A stretch of DNA of 64,000 nucleotides from Vibrio ulleungensis. GTDB lineage: Bacteria; Pseudomonadota; Gammaproteobacteria; Enterobacterales; Vibrionaceae. The position numbers were made by a program, and so were the translations under genes. Positions 17,768-27,165 of this stretch are shown here, piece by piece. The DNA lies in contig NZ_JAFEUM010000001.1 in assembly GCF_016900875.1 (NCBI RefSeq), positions 758,918 through 822,917 of the forward strand. The letters are read 5' to 3'. The notes beneath the pieces were generated by a model. That model was not told the DNA's origin, did no database searches, and was given only the letters and a program-made list of their open reading frames with translations. Each line of letters starts with the position of its first letter. The stretch's first letter is position 1.

Positions 17768-19132
17768 ATGAAAGTATCTAAGTTAGCGTTTGGCGTATTA
17801 GCTGGTTTAGCTATGGTTTCAACCGCACAGGCCGCTCAGCAAGAAAGTTTTGAATTTCACGGCTATTTCCGCGCTGGGTATTTAGTGAGTGCAGCTAATG
17901 ATTTTAAGCGTGCAAATTTTGCTGGCCAAAAAGAGACTCTTGGACGTCTCGGATTGGAAATGGATAATGATTATAAAGCAAACCTGATCAGTAATTGGGA
18001 TTTTGATGACGGGCGTAACTTTAAAATTCACTTTGGTATTGGAGCCAAAGGCGCGGAAGCGGCGTTAACGTCCAGTGCCGATGGTGTCGACGCGGGTATT
18101 AATGATGCATTCGTCGAATTCAATGGCGTTTCACCTTCGGGCACTTTTTGGGCTGGCAGACGAGAGTACGGTAAAGAGGGGAATTACATCTTTATGACTG
18201 ACTTCTTCTATACAGACATGTCTGGGATGGGGATTGGATTAAACGGTATAGAGATGGGCACATCCTTAGTAGACATCGCCTATATTGCCAGTGATAGAGT
18301 GGATGAAGATATTGACCGCTGGGCAGAGTCGCCGGCTGAAGTTGGCAATAACGAAACGAATCTAAATAACATAATGCATGCTCTCCACCTGGGCTCCACG
18401 TTTGGCGACTTTAAAGCTTCGGCGTTACTTAAAGCAATGCCAGACAACTGGGATAGAGAAGGGAGAGAATGGGCGGAGTTAGGCTACGACCTAACGCTAA
18501 CGTACAGCATGTACGATTTCTTTGGGTTTGGAAATGGCTTTTCTAACATCATAGTACAAGGCGGTCAGGGACTCGGTGCGGGCAATCTTTTGGGTGGCAC
18601 GATCACCGCATACAACGCATACGCGCCGGGCTCTCTAGCACAAGGTCAGCACAACGACTGGGGAGACGCCGGTGAAGCGACTTACTTGTTAACTCAATTA
18701 GAAGAAGAGGATGTGTCTGGTCGCGTTCTTTTGTGGGGTGCTTACAAGTTTGATAATGGTATTAATCTATTTCCATCTCTACAAGGCCAATATAATTATA
18801 TGGCTGAAGGGGATAACCGATTAGAAAGTGATTACAACTATTGGATGTCGGCAATGACACGGGCAACAATGCCAGTGAGCCAGCACTTTTATATGCAAGG
18901 TGAAATTGGCTATGTCTATAATAATTGGGGTGGTGAATCTTGGACACAATCTAAATTAACTGTCGCTCCAACATTTATTTTGCCGACCTCTTATGGAATT
19001 GCGCCTGAAATCCGATTATTAGCATCTTATTTGCCAGAGTCGTGGACTAATGAAGAATTTGATGAGTCGCAAGGTAAACTTGTACCTTCTGATGACTTTA
19101 TTCTTGGTTTCCAAGTTGATGTTTGGTGGTAA
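17768..19132 (+). CDS. LamB-family carbohydrate porin
   Basis: 454 residues with a signal peptide cleaved near Ala-Gln-Ala-Ala. The mature start (FEFHGYFRAGYL) and the stretch GTFWAGRREYGKEGNYIFMTDFFYTDMSG match the maltoporin family hallmark in which the strand after WAGKR leads to DFYYWDISG. The protein ends in Val-Asp-Val-Trp-Trp, an aromatic end expected for an outer-membrane barrel. Length is close to that of LamB. Placed between the GH16 and the modular lipoprotein, it most likely lets laminari-oligosaccharides enter the periplasm; the substrate is inferred from the operon. Confidence 0.87.
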   Translation: MKVSKLAFGVLAGLAMVSTAQAAQQESFEFHGYFRAGYLVSAANDFKRANFAGQKETLGRLGLEMDNDYKANLISNWDFDDGRNFKIHFGIGAKGAEAALTSSADGVDAGINDAFVEFNGVSPSGTFWAGRREYGKEGNYIFMTDFFYTDMSGMGIGLNGIEMGTSLVDIAYIASDRVDEDIDRWAESPAEVGNNETNLNNIMHALHLGSTFGDFKASALLKAMPDNWDREGREWAELGYDLTLTYSMYDFFGFGNGFSNIIVQGGQGLGAGNLLGGTITAYNAYAPGSLAQGQHNDWGDAGEATYLLTQLEEEDVSGRVLLWGAYKFDNGINLFPSLQGQYNYMAEGDNRLESDYNYWMSAMTRATMPVSQHFYMQGEIGYVYNNWGGESWTQSKLTVAPTFILPTSYGIAPEIRLLASYLPESWTNEEFDESQGKLVPSDDFILGFQVDVWW

Positions 19133-19303
19133 TAGTCAATGACTAATATTTGAATGTGGTTGATGTGTTTTGCTTGAGTTGATTGTATATCGCATTCAAT
19201 AAATAAAAACCTATAAATAAAAAGTTAATCAGTGACACCTAGATTTTATAGGTGGGGTACCGCTTTACCTAAATAAACATTATATATAATGAAAGGATTT
19301 ATT

Positions 19304-21655
19304 ATGAAGGCTATAAACAACAAGTTTAAACTCTCCCACACCATATTAGTGAGTGCTATGGCCGTCGCTTTGTCTGGCTGTGGGAGTGATGACAATGGTG
19401 GGGATGCAAAGACCCCTATTGATGATGGAACCACCCCAATTGTACAACCAACCCCAATCGCGGATCTAGATTCGGCGACACTCACTATTTTTAGAGATAT
19501 CGTAAAACCGAAGTGGGCTCCGTATAACAGTTCTGACATCGGTCTAGTCACCTTAGCCACTGACAGTGATGAACGCTTCTCTGTCGTAACAGAGTTTACG
19601 ATTGCAGATAATGGAGAAACGGTCGGTGGATTTACCAGTAAAACGACTAACGACGGGCACAGTGCTGTAGACGGTACACCATTTGACGCAAGTTTACTGG
19701 CAGAAAATGGCACCTTTGAATTTGACATTAAAGTGATCACTGATACGCCAGCACCAACGGGTTGGATTGTTAAGTTTGAAGCGACGAATGGCGATTTTGC
19801 TGAAGTCTCGCTTCCGTTTGCTCCAAGTAACACTTGGTCCCACGTGAGTATTCCGTTGGCAGATATGGCTGCAGCGCAGTTACCACAGTGGGCACTTGAC
19901 TTAGGGCTATCACCTATCGATCTCTCTGATATTGCTGTCGTACTTATTGCACCGGCTTGGCAAACAGGTGCAGGGGCAGTATATCAACTCGATAATGTTG
20001 GATTTTACGCCAATGAGGGACAAGTCAGCGATACAACCCCTCCAGTAATCACACTTATTGGTGATGCTGTTGTGACTATTCAAAATGGTACTTCATACGT
20101 TGATGCTGGGGTCACAATCTATGATGCTGTCGATACTGGCCTAGTCGCTGATATAGGTGGTGATGTTGTGGATGTCGATGTCGATGGCAGCTACACCATT
20201 ACCTATAACGTTGTAGACAGCGCGGGTAATGTTGCAAATGAAGTTACACGTACAGTCATAGTCAGCTCTGATGACATTCAAGCTCCCGTAATTTCATTGG
20301 TTGGTGACGCTTCATTAACTCTCTATCTCAATGAAAGCTATATCGAATATGGAGCGACGGCGAATGATGACGTCGATGGCGATGTGTCAGCTGACATCGT
20401 GATAGACGACTCTGCGTTAGACATGACGATGGCGGGAAATTATCAAATCATCTATACCGTGTCAGACATGGCTGGAAACGAGGCTGAGCAAGTGGTTCGT
20501 TTGGTAAGAGTTGTTGATCCAGATGCGGATGCAATTATTACTAATGGTGACTTTGAGGCACCATTGAGTAACGAATGGGAACTTCAAGAAGGCGCGGGAA
20601 CCATCACTATAGTCAATGGTGAACTGGTAGTAGAAGGCATTTCTCCTGGTGCACCATATCAGCCTAGACTGGTTCAATCTGGTGTAGAACTGACGGAAGG
20701 ACTCCCATACGTAATCCGTTTCGACGCAATGGTAGATGAAGCCAGAACGATTCACATCCAACTTGGTGAATTATTGTCTGGTGCACCATGGTTTAACCCG
20801 TTCATGAATGACAAGCCAGTTGCACTGACTACCAGCATGGAGTCTTACGAAATAATTGTTACTCCCAACTCAAACGCTGCTAATCCAGGTCACTTGATAT
20901 TTGCTTTGGGAGCGGGTGTTGCAACCACTGTAACACTCGACAACATTTCAATTGCTGAAGTTACCGCGGCAGAAATTGCCCCTGAAATCACATTACTTGG
21001 TGACTCGTCAGTTCAGTTAACTGTAGGTGATATTTACACTGACGCAGGAGTAACCGCAACGGATAACCTAGACGGCGATGTAACTTCTTATGTTGTGACC
21101 AATAACCCAGTCGATACTTCAACTGCCGGTGTTTACATTGTGACCTATAACGTCACTGATAATGATGGAAATGTTGCCAAACAAGTAGCGAGAACGGTAA
21201 CGGTGGTGGAAGCCTCAGATGAGAGCAACCTTGTTCCTAATGGCGACTTCTCGTTAGGCAAATCCTTGTGGAACGGTGACTACGAAGTTGTCGATGGTGC
21301 GGCGAATATTGTCATTGTAGGTGGTGAAAAACTTATCGGACAACAACGCATGGCTGAAGGTGTCGCGTTGCCTTCTACTCAATATACGTTGTCTTTTGAT
21401 GTTAAGGGAACCGCGTTAAATGGCGCTATTTTCAATGGCAACGTGCAAAGCTTTTCATCAACGGGTGTATCAAGCACTACAGTGATAGATGCATTTGTAC
21501 CAACCACTGAGTGGCAAACTATGTCATACGACTTCACGTCTGGAAACACTATAGATTGGGGTTTTAATCTGCTACTTGGCCCAGTTTGTGGTGCGGTCGC
21601 AGGTTGTGAGTCCAACGTCTTTGTCGACAACATTCAAATCGTTGAAAAAAACTAA
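19304..21655 (+). CDS. Modular glycan-binding lipoprotein with Ig-like (DUF5011) domains
   Basis: 783 residues from ATG 19304 (GAAAGGA at 19291-19297; the upstream in-frame ATG 19289 lacks a ribosome site). Lipobox Leu-Ser-Gly-Cys. No catalytic domain is visible. Modules: a beta-sandwich at about 40-235 ending in YQLDNVGFY; two DUF5011-type Ig-like repeats from about 245 and 327 (each starts with Pro-x-Ile-x-Leu-x-Gly-Asp); a CBM4/9-like module from about 408 (ITNGDFE ... VTLDNISI); a third Ig-like repeat from about 559; a second CBM4/9-like module from about 642 (VPNGDFS ... VFVDNIQI). Its design and place in the operon suggest a surface protein that holds beta-1,3-glucan for the two GH16 and the GH17 enzymes. 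Confidence 0.8.
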   Translation: MKAINNKFKLSHTILVSAMAVALSGCGSDDNGGDAKTPIDDGTTPIVQPTPIADLDSATLTIFRDIVKPKWAPYNSSDIGLVTLATDSDERFSVVTEFTIADNGETVGGFTSKTTNDGHSAVDGTPFDASLLAENGTFEFDIKVITDTPAPTGWIVKFEATNGDFAEVSLPFAPSNTWSHVSIPLADMAAAQLPQWALDLGLSPIDLSDIAVVLIAPAWQTGAGAVYQLDNVGFYANEGQVSDTTPPVITLIGDAVVTIQNGTSYVDAGVTIYDAVDTGLVADIGGDVVDVDVDGSYTITYNVVDSAGNVANEVTRTVIVSSDDIQAPVISLVGDASLTLYLNESYIEYGATANDDVDGDVSADIVIDDSALDMTMAGNYQIIYTVSDMAGNEAEQVVRLVRVVDPDADAIITNGDFEAPLSNEWELQEGAGTITIVNGELVVEGISPGAPYQPRLVQSGVELTEGLPYVIRFDAMVDEARTIHIQLGELLSGAPWFNPFMNDKPVALTTSMESYEIIVTPNSNAANPGHLIFALGAGVATTVTLDNISIAEVTAAEIAPEITLLGDSSVQLTVGDIYTDAGVTATDNLDGDVTSYVVTNNPVDTSTAGVYIVTYNVTDNDGNVAKQVARTVTVVEASDESNLVPNGDFSLGKSLWNGDYEVVDGAANIVIVGGEKLIGQQRMAEGVALPSTQYTLSFDVKGTALNGAIFNGNVQSFSSTGVSSTTVIDAFVPTTEWQTMSYDFTSGNTIDWGFNLLLGPVCGAVAGCESNVFVDNIQIVEKN

Positions 21656-21665
21656 TTTAACCCGC

Positions 21666-21691
21666 GGGGCTTCTTTTTGAGGAGCCCCTTT
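21666..21691 (+). terminator. Hairpin after the modular lipoprotein gene
   Basis: Stem GGGGCT (21666-21671) and AGCCCC (21683-21688), loop of 11, followed by TTT. It lies inside the operon, so it may only reduce read-through to the GH17 gene. Confidence 0.5.
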
Positions 21692-21755
21692 AAGTGCTGA
21701 TCACGACGATCAAGCAAATAGTCATTGGTAATAATCGTTCTTAAGGGAAGTCAAT

Positions 21756-23663
21756 ATGAGAACACAAATTTTAAAATCTACATTGCTAATATCAAGCGCA
21801 TTAGCGATGTTTGGATGTGGCGAAGAACAGCTTACTGTCGAAGCCCCTCAAAACCCAACTTCTGGTACGGGAAATACAGACGTTGAATTGGTTGCTCAAC
21901 CTCTGCCGACCCGTTTTCCGACTGCAGACAATGGCGATGCTTTGCTCGGTAATGCCGATTACCCTGCCATTTCGTATGGTGCTTGGAGAAGTACAGTGCG
22001 TGCTGATGGCGCTGATGTACCGAGCGTCGATATGCAAAAGGAGGATATGCAAATATTGGCGGCGATGGGTATCAAAATGATACGCACGTACAATACACAA
22101 GGGTTTATAGGGCTCGATGGAAAAAGTAATACCGAAAATCTATTGCAAGCTATAGCGGAACTTAAACAAGACGATCCTAGCTTTGAAATGTACGTAATGT
22201 TGGGAGTGTGGATAGACGCGTTAAACTCATTTAGCGACCAGACGCCCGATCCTTTTCAGAACAATCCGAGTAATTTTGACGAAATGGATATGGCGAAGCA
22301 ACTTGCGTCCGAATACCCAGATATTGTGAAAGTTATTGCGGTTGGTAACGAAGCGATGGTTGAGTGGGCTCCCTACCACGTTGTACCAGGAATTATCCTA
22401 GAACATGTTGAGGATCTTCAAACATGGAAACAACTAGACCTAGCCACCCAAGATATTTGGATAACGTCTTCCGATAACCATGCTGTCTGGGCTGGCGATG
22501 ACGCCAACGGCAACAACGGTGAACAAGCAGACTTGAAGGCGTTGATCGAAGCCGTGGATTATATTTCGTTACATACTTACGCAATGCATGACACTCACTA
22601 TCATCCAGCGTTTTCAGAAGAGTGGAAGGTGCCTGAAAGTGAGCAAGACTTAACAACGCAAGAGCAAGTCGATTCTGCGATGGAACGTGCTTACCAACAT
22701 ACTTTGTCTCAATTCAAAGCTGCACAAGTTTTTGTTAACAGTGTGGATGCGACAAAACCTATTCATATTGGTGAAACTGGGTGGACGACTGTGTCAACCG
22801 ACGGTATGGGTGAAGGTGGCACGCAAGCGGCGGGTGAATACCAACAAAAGTCTTTTTATGACGATATGCGCGAGTTCTCAAATGACTTCGGTGCATCGCT
22901 GTTCTTTTTCCAAGCCTTTGATGAGCCATGGAAAGGCGATAATGCAAACCCATCACATTCTGAACAACATTTTGGTTTGATTGATATTACCGGCAATGTG
23001 AAATACGTCGCGTGGGATAAAGTTGACGCATTGACAGGTTTGTCGCGTGGCACGGTTCAAACCCTAAATGCCAGCTACTCCGGTGATTTACCCACACTTC
23101 TTGATGATCTGCTACCACCTCCATACGCTCCAATTGCAACACCTCCAGCAGAGGGCGAGTTTGTCGTATTAGGTTCGACAGCCTACGCCAATTCAGTCGT
23201 ATATGGCTGGGATAACCCATTGACTGCGTGGGCGGGTGTTAACGCCGATACTGGCGTGATGACAGTGGTGACCGATCCTGCTATGGCTAAAGATTGGGGT
23301 TGGGGTGCTGGGATTGGCAATGGTGAAAGTCCAGTTAACTTGTCTGGTTCGCAAACAATGACGTTCGAAATCCGTGGGATCGATAACGCCGACAGTGCCT
23401 TAGCCACATTCCCGTTCTACCTTGGATTTGAAACAACAGCAGGACGAGACCATTGGGTGAGATTTAACGCAGGCCAAGGCTACGTAATCACCAGTGATTG
23501 GCAAACGATCTCTATACCACTTAGTCAATTTTCTCAGTACGAGAATGCCGATTTAAGCGCTGTCACCTCGCCGTTTACCATTGCCGATAAATACGCCATC
23601 TCCGGTGGGAGTGCACCACTTAAGAGTAATATTGAAGTGCGTAATATCTCTTGGCTTGAGTGA
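21756..23663 (+). CDS. GH17-like beta-1,3-glucan hydrolase or transglycosidase, lipoprotein
   Basis: 635 residues. The start ATG follows AAGGGAAG. Lipobox Met-Phe-Gly-Cys21. The (beta/alpha)8 domain (about 70-450) carries the GH17 pair: VGNEAM with Glu199 as acid/base and IGETGW with Glu340 as nucleophile, plus IRTYNTQGF in an early strand and FFFQAFDEPWK after the nucleophile. A C-terminal beta-sandwich (about 470-635) resembles the end modules of the neighbouring proteins and is probably carbohydrate-binding. It acts on beta-1,3-glucan at the cell surface, either as endoglucanase or as glucosyltransferase; sequence alone does not separate these. Confidence 0.85.
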   Translation: MRTQILKSTLLISSALAMFGCGEEQLTVEAPQNPTSGTGNTDVELVAQPLPTRFPTADNGDALLGNADYPAISYGAWRSTVRADGADVPSVDMQKEDMQILAAMGIKMIRTYNTQGFIGLDGKSNTENLLQAIAELKQDDPSFEMYVMLGVWIDALNSFSDQTPDPFQNNPSNFDEMDMAKQLASEYPDIVKVIAVGNEAMVEWAPYHVVPGIILEHVEDLQTWKQLDLATQDIWITSSDNHAVWAGDDANGNNGEQADLKALIEAVDYISLHTYAMHDTHYHPAFSEEWKVPESEQDLTTQEQVDSAMERAYQHTLSQFKAAQVFVNSVDATKPIHIGETGWTTVSTDGMGEGGTQAAGEYQQKSFYDDMREFSNDFGASLFFFQAFDEPWKGDNANPSHSEQHFGLIDITGNVKYVAWDKVDALTGLSRGTVQTLNASYSGDLPTLLDDLLPPPYAPIATPPAEGEFVVLGSTAYANSVVYGWDNPLTAWAGVNADTGVMTVVTDPAMAKDWGWGAGIGNGESPVNLSGSQTMTFEIRGIDNADSALATFPFYLGFETTAGRDHWVRFNAGQGYVITSDWQTISIPLSQFSQYENADLSAVTSPFTIADKYAISGGSAPLKSNIEVRNISWLE

Positions 23664-23689
23664 TTTAACCTGCTGATTTAAATGAAAAA

Positions 23690-23726
23690 GGGTTGGAAGG
23701 CTCGAGGGGGTTTCGAGCTCCAACCC
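23690..23726 (+). other. Strong intercistronic hairpin between GH17 and GH16 genes
   Basis: Two stacked stems: GGGTTGGA with TCCAACCC (8 bp) and, inside, GCTCGA with TCGAGC (6 bp), separated by a 2-base bulge, loop of 7. It lacks a T-tract and sits 44 bases before the next start. Likely an mRNA-stabilising or processing element; a weak terminator is possible. Confidence 0.6.
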
Positions 23727-23770
23727 ATAACTTTCTAAGCACAAAACAACGTTTTTTGTTAAGGGACATC

Positions 23771-24838
23771 ATGATTGCTGCAGACTTTTTATTCCCAATA
23801 AAGCTTTTTAGTGTGATGCGTAAATCTGCCTTTTGCTTTATTGGATTTTTTATTCTTACATTGAGCCCAACAAGCTATGCCGGTTGGGAGGTTCAGTGGA
23901 TCGATACCTTTGATGGTGACGGTGTCGACTGGTCAAGTTGGACCGCGCAGACACAAGCGAACTACAACAACGAAGTTCAATGTTATACCGACGATGATTA
24001 CTCTGATAGACGTAACTATGACGTTTCTAACGGAACGCTAAAAATCATTGCGCGTCGAGAGATCAACAGTTGTGTAACCCTGAATGGTGCGACGAAAGGT
24101 TGGACTTCCGGGCGCATAAACACAAAAGATAAACGCGAGTTTCTTTACGGCAGACTTGAGTCAAGGATCCGCTTCCATAACCTAGAGGCGGGCAGTTGGC
24201 CGGCGTTTTGGATGTTAGAAAATCGAATTCAGGAACAACCAATAAAAGGTGATGATGACTTTGTTCATTGGCCCAATAGAGGTGCCAGCGAAATTGATGT
24301 TTGGGAGTGGTTTTCTAATGAACCAGACACTTATATTACGAACTTCTTTAATACGCTCCCAGGAAGTTGCGGAGCAGAATACCGATACCATTACCCAAAT
24401 GGTGGGCAAGATGTTCTTGATTGGCATAGATACGCTGTTGAATGGACGGAAGATCTAATTAGCTTTTATATCGACGATACCTTAGTTGTTTCACGTGATA
24501 TGAGTCGCTGCTCCCGCTATGAAGAGCCAATGTTTGCGTTACTAAATGTCGCTATGGGTGGCAACCTAGGAGGTGCCATTGATCCTAATCTGTCGCAAGT
24601 AGTGATGGAAGTCGATTACATAGCGCATTGTCAAATCAGTGACAGTAATAGCGCAGCATTTTGCGATGAGTCACTGCCTTACGATGACGCTGAGCTGCCT
24701 CCCACACCAACGACCCCCCCAACAAACGATGATCAAAGTCCATCGACACCTGAGGCAGGAAGTAACAGTTATGGCTTAATAGTTGGCCTTTTTATGCTGT
24801 TTTGCCTGCGTCGTCGATCTCGATTTCTTAATGCTTAA
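23771..24838 (+). CDS. Second GH16 beta-glucanase with C-terminal membrane tail
   Basis: 355 residues from ATG 23771 (AAGGGA at 23761-23766). The signal peptide ends near Tyr-Ala-Gly. The GH16 domain has SEIDVWE with Glu174 as nucleophile and Glu179 as acid/base, and shares NEVQCYTD and GRLESRI phrases with the first GH16, but lacks its C-terminal beta-sandwich. After the catalytic domain comes a Pro/Thr-rich linker (about 305-330), then a hydrophobic segment (YGLIVGLFMLFCL) and an Arg cluster RRRSR at the very C-terminus. That is the layout of GlyGly-CTERM-type sorting tails processed by rhombosortase and linked to type II secretion. It probably gives a cell-surface enzyme distinct from the lipoprotein GH16. 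Confidence 0.87.
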   Translation: MIAADFLFPIKLFSVMRKSAFCFIGFFILTLSPTSYAGWEVQWIDTFDGDGVDWSSWTAQTQANYNNEVQCYTDDDYSDRRNYDVSNGTLKIIARREINSCVTLNGATKGWTSGRINTKDKREFLYGRLESRIRFHNLEAGSWPAFWMLENRIQEQPIKGDDDFVHWPNRGASEIDVWEWFSNEPDTYITNFFNTLPGSCGAEYRYHYPNGGQDVLDWHRYAVEWTEDLISFYIDDTLVVSRDMSRCSRYEEPMFALLNVAMGGNLGGAIDPNLSQVVMEVDYIAHCQISDSNSAAFCDESLPYDDAELPPTPTTPPTNDDQSPSTPEAGSNSYGLIVGLFMLFCLRRRSRFLNA

Positions 24839-24849
24839 AGGACTACATA

Positions 24850-26973
24850 ATGACGAAATGGATTAAACATGCCGCTATATTGATGTTCAGTGCTCTGCTT
24901 TTTGGTTGTGGTAATGATAGCAATAGTGATGGTGGTCAAGCTGACGAGCCTGTCGCACAACAAAAACACACGGTCACCGTAGTGGTTAATGATGCAAATA
25001 GCCAATTACCGCTGGCCGGTGTATTTATCAACATTGATGGAAACTATAAAACCACAAGCGCACTGGGCGAGGTTACGTACAATCTCGCCAAGGGCACCTA
25101 CACCATTTCATCAAGACTCACCGATTATCTGGACCAACAACAATCAGTGAGCGTTACAGGCCAAGATATTCGTGTCACTTTTGAACTTGAAGAAGATGTT
25201 ACGCAACTATCCCCTGAAGAAGGCTTCGTCTTCTATTCGGATAACGATGACTCTTTTTATATGGAATATTGGGGTGATGACTGGGGCTCGGGTGCTGGTG
25301 TTGAAAACATTACGACAGATCCTGTTTTTAGCAAAGTGCTAGAAATCTCTAGCGGTAATAGTTGGGGCAACGGTGCTGGATTGGCATGGGGAAATCAAGA
25401 AGCCAATGCAATCGATGCGTCACGTTACACACACGTGCGATTTAACTTAAAACCCCAAGGGTTTCACACTATTGAAGTCAATGTACAAGGTTTTGATATT
25501 CCAAACTATCAAGCGAGCTTTTCTACTTCATCTGGAACCGATATAGGTAATGGCTGGTATCAGTTTGACGTTCCAATTACAACAACATCGCAGATGCGAT
25601 GGTTGGGATTCGTCTTTCTAGCTGATCAACCAAGCAGCATACAATTGAGCAATGTTTCTTTTATAACTAAAGAGATTGAACGTTCTGCACCAAATTTACC
25701 CGCGCCGACGCCATCGGTATTGAACAGCGATGTGTTCTCTATTTTTAGTGATAGCTTAGACGAAGACAAGTTTGTTTCTCTATGGAATGAAAACTGGTGG
25801 AACGCCCCATTTTATTCTCAAGACGAAGTCGATGGGAACACTTATGCGCGATACGAAATTCAAGGAGCTGGTGCCGCGGGTGGCGTAGTTGGCATACAGT
25901 TTGGGATTGAATACGGCAGTGTTGACGTGTCTGAACATAACACTTGGAACATTGATCTTTATCTGGAACCAGGAATTAGTCAGGTTGTATTACAGTTGGT
26001 AACTACCGATGGCTCAGCGAGTTATACAGTGAGCAACCTACCTTCTGAACAGTGGGTAAGTTTGTCAATTCCCTTTGCCGATATGTCCCTTAATGGCGAA
26101 AGTACGCTAAATACGGCGCAGATGCAGATGGCTGGCATTCAGTTATATGGGGAGGCTGGACGTTCTATATTTGTCGATAATTTTTATTTCTCAGGGCAGT
26201 CATCAAAGCACGCAATTGAGGTTGAAGTTGTGGATAGTGTAGGGCAACCCATTAGCAATGCAGAAGTTAGTGTTGGTGTAGATGGAGAATACGATGTAGC
26301 CAATACGAGCATTACGGATTCTTCAGGCGTGGCTACGCTGATGCTAGTAGAAGGTAAGCAAAAAATTAAAGGAATGGCTCAAGGTTACGGCATTAATCAA
26401 GCTAGCACCATAGTGACGGCAGGTTCTAATCAGCTCACACTAGAGCTAACGGCACTTAGTACAGGGCCTACCGCTGCTGCACCGTCACCCATTGTAGACG
26501 GTGATGATGTGATCTCCTTGTACAGTGATGCGCTTACCAGTGACCATTGGATCACCTATTGGTCCGATAATTGGTGGAATGCTCCAACGCATGAAGAAAT
26601 TCAAATTGAAGGTAACAATACTGCCAAGTTCACCATCACCCCAGATGGTGTGGCTGGCGGTGTCACCGGTATTCAATATGGTATTTCCCAGGTAGTTGAT
26701 GCCTCTGCGATGACAGGGTTAAGGTTCGACTTTTACGCCACGGCCGGAGTGACACGAGCTCAGTTCCAACTGCTCTCTACAAGTGGCCCGCTTATTTATA
26801 CGATTGACAATATCGCGACTGGAGAGTGGGTGAGTGTCGAACTTGACTTTGATTTGTCTGATACCCCTAGCGCGGTGTCTGGTTTTAATAAAAGTACCAT
26901 GACTCAACTAGGTATGGCGTTGTGGGGAAGCAGTAGTGATAGCGTTTACTTAGATAATATTTACTTCTACTAA
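24850..26973 (+). CDS. Modular surface lipoprotein with three repeated beta-sandwich modules
   Basis: 707 residues. Lipobox Leu-Phe-Gly-Cys20. A carboxypeptidase-regulatory-like domain (about 40-115, HTVTVVVNDANSQLPLAGV) is followed by a beta-sandwich (about 125-275), a second sandwich (about 295-450) that contains WNENWWNAP, another regulatory-like domain (about 455-540) and a third sandwich (about 555-707) with the matching WSDNWWNAP. The second and third sandwiches are internal repeats with the same GVxGIQ(F/Y)GI and VDNFYF/LDNIYFY phrases. No catalytic residues were recognised. Last gene of the operon, 11 bases after the GH16 gene. A glucan-binding role is inferred; tryptophan-rich loops fit sugar stacking. 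Confidence 0.78.
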   Translation: MTKWIKHAAILMFSALLFGCGNDSNSDGGQADEPVAQQKHTVTVVVNDANSQLPLAGVFINIDGNYKTTSALGEVTYNLAKGTYTISSRLTDYLDQQQSVSVTGQDIRVTFELEEDVTQLSPEEGFVFYSDNDDSFYMEYWGDDWGSGAGVENITTDPVFSKVLEISSGNSWGNGAGLAWGNQEANAIDASRYTHVRFNLKPQGFHTIEVNVQGFDIPNYQASFSTSSGTDIGNGWYQFDVPITTTSQMRWLGFVFLADQPSSIQLSNVSFITKEIERSAPNLPAPTPSVLNSDVFSIFSDSLDEDKFVSLWNENWWNAPFYSQDEVDGNTYARYEIQGAGAAGGVVGIQFGIEYGSVDVSEHNTWNIDLYLEPGISQVVLQLVTTDGSASYTVSNLPSEQWVSLSIPFADMSLNGESTLNTAQMQMAGIQLYGEAGRSIFVDNFYFSGQSSKHAIEVEVVDSVGQPISNAEVSVGVDGEYDVANTSITDSSGVATLMLVEGKQKIKGMAQGYGINQASTIVTAGSNQLTLELTALSTGPTAAAPSPIVDGDDVISLYSDALTSDHWITYWSDNWWNAPTHEEIQIEGNNTAKFTITPDGVAGGVTGIQYGISQVVDASAMTGLRFDFYATAGVTRAQFQLLSTSGPLIYTIDNIATGEWVSVELDFDLSDTPSAVSGFNKSTMTQLGMALWGSSSDSVYLDNIYFY

Positions 26974-26990
26974 GCGTTTATATCTAACCA

Positions 26991-27023
26991 AAGCGGCCAC
27001 AATATAGTGGCCGCTTTTGCTTT
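26991..27023 (+). terminator. Terminator of the glucan operon
   Basis: A perfect 10-bp stem AAGCGGCCAC (26991-27000) and GTGGCCGCTT (27007-27016), loop of 6, followed by TTGCTTTC. It sits 18 bases after the last stop codon of the operon. Confidence 0.88.
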
Positions 27024-27165
27024 CTAAGCGTAATAAAAACAAAGTGGCGTTGGCTGTTAAAAATCATCATCTATATTCCACCCATAGCTGAAGACATACT
27101 TGTATAAGCAAACTCTAGTGTTAGTCTATGCTACGTAATTTTGATGGGTAGAATGAAGGAAAGCT

